A stretch of DNA of 64,000 nt. Source: Dawidia soli. GTDB lineage: Bacteria > Bacteroidota > Bacteroidia > Cytophagales > Cyclobacteriaceae. Shown here piece after piece: positions 57,519 through 64,000 of this stretch. The stretch spans positions 62,001 through 126,000 of the forward strand of contig NZ_JAHESC010000021.1 in the NCBI RefSeq assembly GCF_018598185.1, read 5' to 3'. Numbering within the stretch: the stretch's first letter is position 1; the number at the start of each line of letters is the position of its first letter. Position numbers and translations under genes: made by a program. A model generated the notes under the pieces. It did no database searches and was not told the origin of the DNA. It saw nothing but the letters and a program-made list of their open reading frames with translations.

Positions 57519-58592
57519 ATGGACCTTGCGAAGAGATTTTCCGTGAATCCGCTGCTCCGGCCGGCGGACCTCAAACCCAGCCGGGCGGGTATGAAGATAG
57601 AATGCCTGCTCAACCCGGGTGTCTTCACCTACGAAGGCAAACTGTGGTTGCTGTTGCGGGTGGCCGAAATGCCCGAGCAGGAACCCGGTAAGGTAAGCTT
57701 CCCGGTATACGATGCCGACGGCAGCATTGCGATCCGCACGTTCGACAAGGCCGATCCCGGGCTGGATTCCTCCGATCCCCGCGTGATCCGCTACAACGGC
57801 CAGGATTATCTCACAACCCTCTCGCACCTGCGCCTGGTGTGCAGCGACGACGGTTTGCGATTCTATGAGCCCGAGGGGTATGCGCCCATTTTTGGCGAAG
57901 GCCCCCTGGAGGCATACGGCATCGAAGATTGCCGTGTCACACGCATCGGGCATACCTATCATCTTACCTACACCGCGGTGTCGTCACTCGGCGTGGGGGT
58001 CGGCCTTATGCAAACACAAGATTGGAAACACATCGATCGGCGCGGATTGATCTTCCCGCCGCACAATAAAGACTGCGCCATTTTCGAAGAGAAGATCGGC
58101 GACCTGTACTATGCCTTGCACCGGCCCAGCAGTCCGCAGCTGGGGGGCAACTATATCTGGCTGGCGGAGTCGCCCGACCTGATCCACTGGGGCAATCATC
58201 GCTGTATCGCCACCACCCGTCCGCACCACTGGGACAGCGCACGGGTAGGGGCCGGGGCGGCCCCGATCAAAACCGAAGACGGCTGGCTGGAAATATACCA
58301 TGGTGCCAACCACGAGCACCGCTATTGTCTCGGCGCCTTGCTGCTCGACCTCGAAGATCCGTCACGGGTACTGGCCCGCAGCGAGCAACCGCTTGTCGAG
58401 CCGCTGGCGGCCTACGAACGCACCGGCTTCTTCGGCAACGTCGTGTTCACCAATGGCCACCACGTGGAGGGCGACACGGTCTATCTATACTACGGCGCCA
58501 GTGACGAAGTGATCTGCGGCGCCACGCTTTCGATCCATGAAATCCTCGACACCCTGAAACAAACCACTCACCATGGAAAAGATATCCTCTGA
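57519..58592 (+). CDS. GH130 family glycoside phosphorylase
   Basis: A 357-residue cytoplasmic enzyme from the ATG at 57519 (MDLAKRFSVNPLLRPADLKPS). The five-bladed propeller family blocks are visible: CLLNPGVFTYEGKLWLLLRVAE, YGIEDCRVT with the general acid D137, FPPHNKDCAIFEEK (179-192) and GVGAG-like VGAGAAPIKTEDGWLEIYHG. GH130 enzymes cleave beta-mannosides with phosphate to give mannose-1-phosphate, saving ATP. Which linkage (beta-1,4 to glucose or GlcNAc, or beta-1,2 mannan) cannot be told. A GTG in the upstream extension is an alternative start. It overlaps the MFS gene by 20 bases. Confidence 0.9.
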   Translation: MDLAKRFSVNPLLRPADLKPSRAGMKIECLLNPGVFTYEGKLWLLLRVAEMPEQEPGKVSFPVYDADGSIAIRTFDKADPGLDSSDPRVIRYNGQDYLTTLSHLRLVCSDDGLRFYEPEGYAPIFGEGPLEAYGIEDCRVTRIGHTYHLTYTAVSSLGVGVGLMQTQDWKHIDRRGLIFPPHNKDCAIFEEKIGDLYYALHRPSSPQLGGNYIWLAESPDLIHWGNHRCIATTRPHHWDSARVGAGAAPIKTEDGWLEIYHGANHEHRYCLGALLLDLEDPSRVLARSEQPLVEPLAAYERTGFFGNVVFTNGHHVEGDTVYLYYGASDEVICGATLSIHEILDTLKQTTHHGKDIL

Positions 58593-59895
58593 GACAGCGC
58601 TACACGCCCCGGAGGCCCCGGCGCAACGCAGCGTCAGCCTGGTGGGGCTCATCATGCATCCCGGTAACGAGTACCGCTTTTTCCTCGGCATGCCGCGCGA
58701 TATGCGCGTATTGCTGGTCACTAATATGATCTACGCCTTTGTGCTGCCGGTCATCGAGATCTTTGTCGGCGCGTATATCATGCGCAGCTCCAATGATCCC
58801 ACCATCGTGGCATTGTATCAACTGACGGTATACGCCGGCATTCCGCTTACGTTCCTCGTGAACGGCTTCTTGCTGAACCGGGTCCGGATCTCCTATCTCT
58901 ACAGCTTCGGTATGTTGCTCAGCGGGTTGTCCATGCTTGTCATGATGACGTTGGAAAACCTGTCGGCCGCAGGTGTCGGCATCGCGGGCATCCTGATGGG
59001 CTGTTCCTTCGGATTCTTCTGGGCCAACCGCGATTATCTCGCGCTGGCGACCACCCACGACGGCAACCGCAATTATTACTATGGGTTGGAGACGTTCTTT
59101 TATACGCTCACATTCATCCTGGTGCCGTTCGTGGTCGGCGCATTTATCGCGCAGTCCGAAAGCGCTGCGTGGTTCAACGGCAACATCACCCGGGCGTACC
59201 AGGCGGTCACCATCGTCGTCTTTATCCTCACCATTCTCTCGAGCGTGGTTATCCAGCAGGAGAAATTCCGCAACCCCGCACAGCCGCGCTTTTTATACTT
59301 CCGGTTTCACGTGTTGTGGAAGAAGATGCTGGGTCTTGCCGGTCTGAAAGGCCTGGCGCAGGGCTACCTGGTCACGGCGCCGGCCATCCTGGTCATGCGG
59401 CTGGTCGGTAACGAAGGCTCTCTCGGCGTGGTACAGGCCGTCAGTGGTGTGGTCACGGCCTTTATGCTCTATATACTGGGCCGGTTTACAGGCCCGCGGC
59501 ATCGTGTCTTTATTCTGACCATCGCGCTGGCGATCTTCCTGGCCGGTACCCTGGCCAATGGGTTGTTGTTCTCCGCGCTCGGCGTCATCGTCTTTGTGCT
59601 GTGCAAAGTCTTGTTCCAGCCGCTGCACGACATCGCGTACTTTCCCATCCAGATGCGTGTCATCGACGTCGTGTCCCGGATCGAAGGGCGCAATGAGTTC
59701 ACCTACATCTTCAACCACGAGTTCGGGCTTTTCGTGGGGCGGCTCATCGGCCTGGGGCTCTTCATTGTACTTGCCTCGTACGTCTCCGAAGCGTTTGCCC
59801 TGAAATATTCGCTCATCGTCATCGCCGTCATGCAGCTGGCCTCCGTGCCCGTGGCGCGTCATATCATCCGGGAATGTAATCGCTTAGACAAATGA
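58573..59895 (+). CDS. MFS transporter, probably for mannosides
   Basis: A 440-residue inner-membrane protein with about twelve hydrophobic helices (LLVTNMIYAFVLPVIEIFVGAYI first). After a 45-residue cytoplasmic N-terminus it shows a major-facilitator layout with a gap between helices 6 and 7 (EKFRNPAQPRFLYFRFHVLWKK). Its start lies 20 bases inside the GH130 gene and its stop overlaps the next gene by four bases, so the three genes are tightly coupled. Transporters of this type often sit beside GH130 genes in Bacteroidota and would bring the disaccharide substrate into the cytoplasm. The specificity is inferred. Confidence 0.88.
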   Translation: MEKISSETALHAPEAPAQRSVSLVGLIMHPGNEYRFFLGMPRDMRVLLVTNMIYAFVLPVIEIFVGAYIMRSSNDPTIVALYQLTVYAGIPLTFLVNGFLLNRVRISYLYSFGMLLSGLSMLVMMTLENLSAAGVGIAGILMGCSFGFFWANRDYLALATTHDGNRNYYYGLETFFYTLTFILVPFVVGAFIAQSESAAWFNGNITRAYQAVTIVVFILTILSSVVIQQEKFRNPAQPRFLYFRFHVLWKKMLGLAGLKGLAQGYLVTAPAILVMRLVGNEGSLGVVQAVSGVVTAFMLYILGRFTGPRHRVFILTIALAIFLAGTLANGLLFSALGVIVFVLCKVLFQPLHDIAYFPIQMRVIDVVSRIEGRNEFTYIFNHEFGLFVGRLIGLGLFIVLASYVSEAFALKYSLIVIAVMQLASVPVARHIIRECNRLDK

Positions 59896-61628
59896 TCCGT
59901 TATACTACACTTTTGATTGTTACCGTGCTCCTGGCCGCGTGCGGCCCGAAGCCTACCCCTGTGCCGCAAGAGCGTGTTGCGCGCATCAACGCCATGCCCG
60001 ACCGGCCCGAGCCCTATAAAATGCTCGACTGGTATGAGAAGGCACACAATTTCGACCAGTATGTCTTCAACCGCACGTTGCAAGGGCCGTATCTGCCCTT
60101 TCTCTGGATCGACAGTGCCCGGCACAACCTGAAACAGACCGCCTTCGGCCTGTATACCGTCATCGGCGACGTGCGCCAGGGGCCCCGTGGCAACGCCGAG
60201 TTTCACGAAGCGCTCAACGCCATGGGGGCCATCCTCGGGGCCGGCCTCGTGGGCATCGATAAGACCCGGCAGGACGGCAACAACTACGTGCGCATGTTAC
60301 AGGCCTATTTCAACAGCGACAACGACTGGAATATTATGATGAACAATACCACTCCCGCCGTAGCCCTGCTGGGCGGCGGTTATGGCCGCGACTGGTGGTA
60401 CGATGTTTTTCCCAACGTGCTGTACTACGCGGTGTGCGACCTGTTTCCCAACGTGCCGCGGGCCGACAGCCTGCAACGCATCATTGCCGAGCAGTTCTAT
60501 AAAGCCGACTCGGTACTGCACGGTAACTACGATTATTCCTACTTCGACTATGCGCGCATGACCGGCATGCGCAACCATATACCGTATCAGCAGGATGCCG
60601 CCGCCGGGCACGCGTATGTATTATACTGTGCCTATCAGAAGTTTGGCGACGCGCGTTACCTGGCCGGCGCAAAATCGGCGATGGACGCGTTGGTCAAGCT
60701 TCCCGAGAGCCGCTTCTACGAGATCTTTATGCCCTTTGGTGCCTATGTAGCGGCGCGCCTCAACGCCGAGCATGGGACGCAGTACGACGTGGGCAAGCTG
60801 CTGGACTGGACCTTTGACGGTTGTGTGGCCGACAACGGCCGCAAGGGCTGGGGAGTTGTTGCCGAGCGCTGGGGTAATTACGATGTGCACGGCCTGCAAG
60901 GCAACATCATCGACGGCGGTGGCTATGCTTTTCTCATGAACTCCTTTGCCATGGCCTGGCCGTTGGTGCCACTGGCCAAGTATGACAGCCGCTATGCGAC
61001 GGCCATCGGCAAATGGATGCTCAATACGGCCAATGCCGCGCGCCTGTGTTATCCCTACGAGATCGACGACGCGCACCAGTGGCTGCCCGGCCAGAAAGAT
61101 ATATCGAAGAATGTGATCGCCTACGAAGGCATCCGCAAAGCCGACGACTATGGTAGTGAACGTCTCAAAGGCGTGCAGCCTGTGGCGCTCGGCGACGGTC
61201 CGAAGTGGGTAGAAGGACAGCCGGAGGTATCGATGCTCAGCCTGTACAGCTCTGCCCAGGTCGGTATCTATGGCGCGATCATCCGCAAGACAAATGTCGA
61301 CCGCATCCTGCAGCTCGACTGCAATGCCACCGACTTCTACCAGCGCGACGGCTATCCCACCTACCTGTATTACAATCCGTACGATTCGGCCAAGGACGTC
61401 GTGTTCTATTATGACAAACATGAAGCGGTAGACCTTTATGATGCACTTACGCAGGAAGTGCTCGCGGCGAATGTCCGGGCGGACCAGCGCTTTGCGATCC
61501 CGCCGAAGGCCGCCCGGCTCCTCGTGGTATTGCCTGCCGGCAGCGACGTGCGGCAGGAGGGAAGTATATACACTGTAGACAAACAGCCGGTGGCCTACAC
61601 CGCGCATCCTCATCAACAACAACCGTAA
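59892..61628 (+). CDS. Lipoprotein of unknown function, possible alpha-barrel glycosidase
   Basis: A 578-residue protein with lipidated C17 in TVLLAAC followed by GPKPTP. It begins within the MFS stop codon (ATGA). The sequence is helix-rich in the first 400 residues, with W, Y, H and D clusters (LPFLWIDSARHNLKQTAFGLY, GRDWWYDVFPNVLYYAVC, YSYFDYARMTGMRNHIPYQQDAAAGHAYVLYC). A beta-rich end (LYYNPYDSAKDVVFYYD) recalls the C-terminal sandwich of six-hairpin glycosidases. I cannot assign a known GH family or name a catalytic pair. The context with GH130, MFS and SusC suggests periplasmic processing of a mannoside-containing glycan. Confidence 0.78.
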   Translation: MIRYTTLLIVTVLLAACGPKPTPVPQERVARINAMPDRPEPYKMLDWYEKAHNFDQYVFNRTLQGPYLPFLWIDSARHNLKQTAFGLYTVIGDVRQGPRGNAEFHEALNAMGAILGAGLVGIDKTRQDGNNYVRMLQAYFNSDNDWNIMMNNTTPAVALLGGGYGRDWWYDVFPNVLYYAVCDLFPNVPRADSLQRIIAEQFYKADSVLHGNYDYSYFDYARMTGMRNHIPYQQDAAAGHAYVLYCAYQKFGDARYLAGAKSAMDALVKLPESRFYEIFMPFGAYVAARLNAEHGTQYDVGKLLDWTFDGCVADNGRKGWGVVAERWGNYDVHGLQGNIIDGGGYAFLMNSFAMAWPLVPLAKYDSRYATAIGKWMLNTANAARLCYPYEIDDAHQWLPGQKDISKNVIAYEGIRKADDYGSERLKGVQPVALGDGPKWVEGQPEVSMLSLYSSAQVGIYGAIIRKTNVDRILQLDCNATDFYQRDGYPTYLYYNPYDSAKDVVFYYDKHEAVDLYDALTQEVLAANVRADQRFAIPPKAARLLVVLPAGSDVRQEGSIYTVDKQPVAYTAHPHQQQP

Positions 61629-61631
61629 CCC

Positions 61632-64000
61632 ATGCTTATACATTACCTTATGCGGAAGAAATATCTGTTCCTATTCCTGGCAACGTTTGCCGGCGTGGTC
61701 TGTGGTTATGCCCAGACCACCCTTCGCGGCACGGTGCGCAGCACGCAGGGCGAGTCGCTGCCCGGTGTGAGCGTGTATATACGCAACACCAGCACCGGTA
61801 CGTTCACCGATGCGTCGGGCACTTTTGCGTTGACGTTGCCCGCGGGGCTGCAAGATTCCACGCTGGTGTTTTCGCTGGTGGGGTATACCACCCATACGGT
61901 AGCGATCGCTAACCGTACGCAATTCGATGTGGTATTGCCGGACGATACCCGGACGCTTTCGGAAGTGGTCGTGACGGGGTATATGGTGGAAGAGCGGCAG
62001 AAGATCACCGGCGCGGTGAACACCGTTACGGGCGACCTGCTGGGCAAGCTGCCCGTGCCGGGCGTCGACCAGGCGTTGCAGGGGCGCGCCCCCGGCGTGG
62101 TGGTATCGCAGAACACGGGCGCACCCGGTGAGGGCGTGTCGGTACGCATTCGCGGCACGGGCTCGATCAACAGCAGCAACTCGCCGCTCTACATTGTGGA
62201 CGGCGTGCCGACCCTGGACATCAGCGCGCTGTCGTCGCAGGACATCGAAAACATTTCGGTGCTGAAAGATGCGGGCGCGGCTTCGGTCTATGGCTCACGC
62301 GCCACCAACGGCGTGGTGATCATTACCACCAAGGCGGGCACATCGCAGCAGGCACAGATCCAGGTCAGCAGCCAGGTCGGGTTCCAGGAGCCAAGCCGTC
62401 TCATCGACATGACCAGCACGCGCGACTATGTCACCCTCTATAACGAAGCGGCCACCAACGACAACGCTACTAAAACAAACCCGCTCTTTTTCCGGAAGCT
62501 CATTCCCCAGGAAATGGTGTCGACATTGCCGGATGTAGACCAGGTTGACGCCATTTTGCGTAAGGGCGTACTTCAGTCGCATAGTATCTCTGCGTCGGGT
62601 AAAGATGGCAAGACCCGCTACTTTATCTCGGGCAACTACTTCGGGCAGGAAGGCATTATCAAGGGCAGTGATTACGATCGGATCTCCGGCCGCGTCAATC
62701 TCAGCACCGAGGTGAAGCCCTGGCTGCGCACCGGCATCAACCTGAACCTCTCCAAAGAAAAGACCGACATCATCGGCAGCTCGGGTGACGGCGCCGGCGG
62801 CAACGGCGGCAGCGTGGTGCGCTATGCTTTCTTCCGCACGCCGGCCATTCCGGTCTACGACGCGACCGGCAGCTTTGTCGACAAGCCCGACGACTTCCAG
62901 TTCTTCGGCGACGGCTACAACCCCGGGGGTATGCTGGCTTATAATAACAACGAGCGCCTGACCAATCGCCTCTTCGGTAAGTTCTTTGTCGAGATAGACC
63001 TGCTGAAGGACCTGAAGTTCACCTCCAATGTCGGCCTCGACTATAGTAAACAGAATCAGCGGCGCTTCGACCGCACCTGGGGCACCGGCGATCGCATCAA
63101 CGGCATCAACCAGTTGTCGGTCTCGGACCAGCGCAGTGAAACGATGACGTATAGCAACTTTCTGACCTATACGCGCACGCTGGGTGTGCACAACCTCAGC
63201 ATCCTGCTGGGCGCCGAATCGATCAAGCGCGACAACTACTATCTCAATGCCAGCGAGAAAGACTTTCCCGATCAAAATCCCAACCTGGTATACCTCGGCA
63301 ACGGCCTGGGCCAACGCGCGAACAGCGAAGGCCAGACCGGCAGCGCGCTGCAATCCTTCTTTGGCAAAGTGAACTACGACTACGCCGACAAGTACCTCGC
63401 CAGCGTGACACTCCGCCGCGACGGCTCCTCGCGCTTTGGCCCCGACCACCGATGGGGTAACTTCTATGCGGGCTCACTCGGCTGGCGGCTGGACAAAGAG
63501 GCCTTCCTTCAAAACAACGATCTGATCGACCGCCTGCTTCTGCGCGTGAGCTATGGCAAGGTCGGTAACCAGGAGATCAGCGATTACCCCTTTACCGATA
63601 TGATCACGCCGGGCTATAACTATCCCTTTGGCAACGTATTTCAAAACGGTTACGCCACGTCTGTGCTTGGCAACAGCGGTGTAAAATGGGAATCGAGCGA
63701 GCAGTTGAACGGAGGGGTAGACGTAGAGACCTGGGAAGGCAAGCTGGCCGTATCGCTGGATTACTTCCGCAAAATCACGTCCGACCTGCTGGTGTCACAG
63801 CCGATCGCCTCCTCGGCCGGCACCGCCGCGCCACCGGTGGTCAACAACGGTAAGATCCTGAACCGCGGCTTCGAGCTGGCGGTGAGCTATCGCAACGCCG
63901 TCGGCAACCTGCAGTACAGTATCGCGGCGAATGCCGCGACTTTATACAATGAGATCCTGGCCATGAACCCCGCGGTCCGCCGTGGACAGATCGGGTCGGA
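61632..64000 (+). CDS. SusC-type TonB-dependent receptor, 3' end beyond window
   Basis: The frame from the ATG at 61632 stays open to the window end, so the C-terminal part of the barrel is missing. A second ATG at 61650 (MRKKYLFLFLATFAGVV) gives a more regular signal peptide and may be the real start. A CarboxypepD_reg domain follows (TLRGTVRSTQGESLPGVSV), then the TonB box region LSEVVVTGYMV and a plug (ITGAVNTVTGDLL, VRIRGTGSINSSNSPLYIVDG, LKDAGAASVYGSRATNGVVIITTK). It lies three bases after the unknown lipoprotein, on the same strand as the GH130 genes. A SusD partner is expected just outside the window. Confidence 0.92.
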   Translation, partial: MLIHYLMRKKYLFLFLATFAGVVCGYAQTTLRGTVRSTQGESLPGVSVYIRNTSTGTFTDASGTFALTLPAGLQDSTLVFSLVGYTTHTVAIANRTQFDVVLPDDTRTLSEVVVTGYMVEERQKITGAVNTVTGDLLGKLPVPGVDQALQGRAPGVVVSQNTGAPGEGVSVRIRGTGSINSSNSPLYIVDGVPTLDISALSSQDIENISVLKDAGAASVYGSRATNGVVIITTKAGTSQQAQIQVSSQVGFQEPSRLIDMTSTRDYVTLYNEAATNDNATKTNPLFFRKLIPQEMVSTLPDVDQVDAILRKGVLQSHSISASGKDGKTRYFISGNYFGQEGIIKGSDYDRISGRVNLSTEVKPWLRTGINLNLSKEKTDIIGSSGDGAGGNGGSVVRYAFFRTPAIPVYDATGSFVDKPDDFQFFGDGYNPGGMLAYNNNERLTNRLFGKFFVEIDLLKDLKFTSNVGLDYSKQNQRRFDRTWGTGDRINGINQLSVSDQRSETMTYSNFLTYTRTLGVHNLSILLGAESIKRDNYYLNASEKDFPDQNPNLVYLGNGLGQRANSEGQTGSALQSFFGKVNYDYADKYLASVTLRRDGSSRFGPDHRWGNFYAGSLGWRLDKEAFLQNNDLIDRLLLRVSYGKVGNQEISDYPFTDMITPGYNYPFGNVFQNGYATSVLGNSGVKWESSEQLNGGVDVETWEGKLAVSLDYFRKITSDLLVSQPIASSAGTAAPPVVNNGKILNRGFELAVSYRNAVGNLQYSIAANAATLYNEILAMNPAVRRGQIGS

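Overview
The window is a GC-rich segment of a Bacteroidota chromosome. Markers for this are three SusC-type TonB receptors, two SusD lipoproteins, a type IX secretion C-terminal sorting domain, a hybrid two-component system, membrane-spanning propeller or TPR regulators with LuxR-like HTH tails, DUF5686, DUF4302 and DUF4833 proteins, many lipobox signal peptides, and little use of Shine-Dalgarno sites. A free-living Cytophagales or Chitinophagales relative would fit, but the genus cannot be set from this sequence alone. I saw no tRNA, rRNA, CRISPR array, transposase or integrase.

Layout. Positions 1-2011 hold two tandem paralogous metallophosphoesterases (the first cut by the window edge). 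A convergent gluconokinase and a DoxX protein follow on the minus strand. A gene-poor 0.8 kb stretch then leads into the most notable region, 4887-15809. This is an 11-gene same-strand block with overlaps or very short gaps that appears to hold a whole pathway for inositol-phosphoceramide. It contains serine palmitoyltransferase, a GNAT-type ceramide synthase, a ceramide reductase, myo-inositol-phosphate synthase, a PgpA-like phosphatase, a GtrA membrane protein, a DUF5686 outer-membrane protein, a CDP-alcohol phosphatidyltransferase, a DUF4833 secreted protein, a fatty-acid hydroxylase and a PAP2/Aur1-like inositolphosphotransferase. A TetR regulator lies convergently behind it. Serine, acyl-CoA, glucose-6-phosphate and CDP-diacylglycerol could be turned into hydroxylated inositol-phosphoceramide by this one block. 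The GtrA, DUF5686 and DUF4833 genes are candidates for undescribed flipping, export or accessory steps.

Next come a bifunctional PBP1A, a Bcp-type peroxiredoxin, and a minus-strand operon of ECF sigma factor, HEAT-repeat membrane anti-sigma candidate and two DUF4097 proteins (20084-23197). From 23401 to 34736 lies a beta-glucan utilisation locus: a propeller/LuxR-like membrane regulator divergent from SusC, SusD, a PKD surface lipoprotein and two GH16 lipoproteins. Three phased copies of a 9-bp repeat lie between the regulator and SusC.

From 34814 to 41453 are a coiled-coil membrane protein, a cyclophilin lipoprotein, an APC permease, a beta-barrel protein, a metallophosphoesterase lipoprotein and a TPR/HTH membrane regulator. 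A perfect 27-bp inverted repeat lies at 37990-38068. From 41748 to 53005 is a second Sus-like locus: an Ig-repeat T9SS cargo protein, a small lipoprotein, SusC, SusD, a zinc metallohydrolase lipoprotein and a DUF4302 lipoprotein. From 53153 to the end is a third locus: a hybrid two-component sensor divergent from a GH130 phosphorylase, an MFS transporter, an unknown lipoprotein and a SusC that runs off the window. This last locus points to beta-mannoside or related oligosaccharide use.
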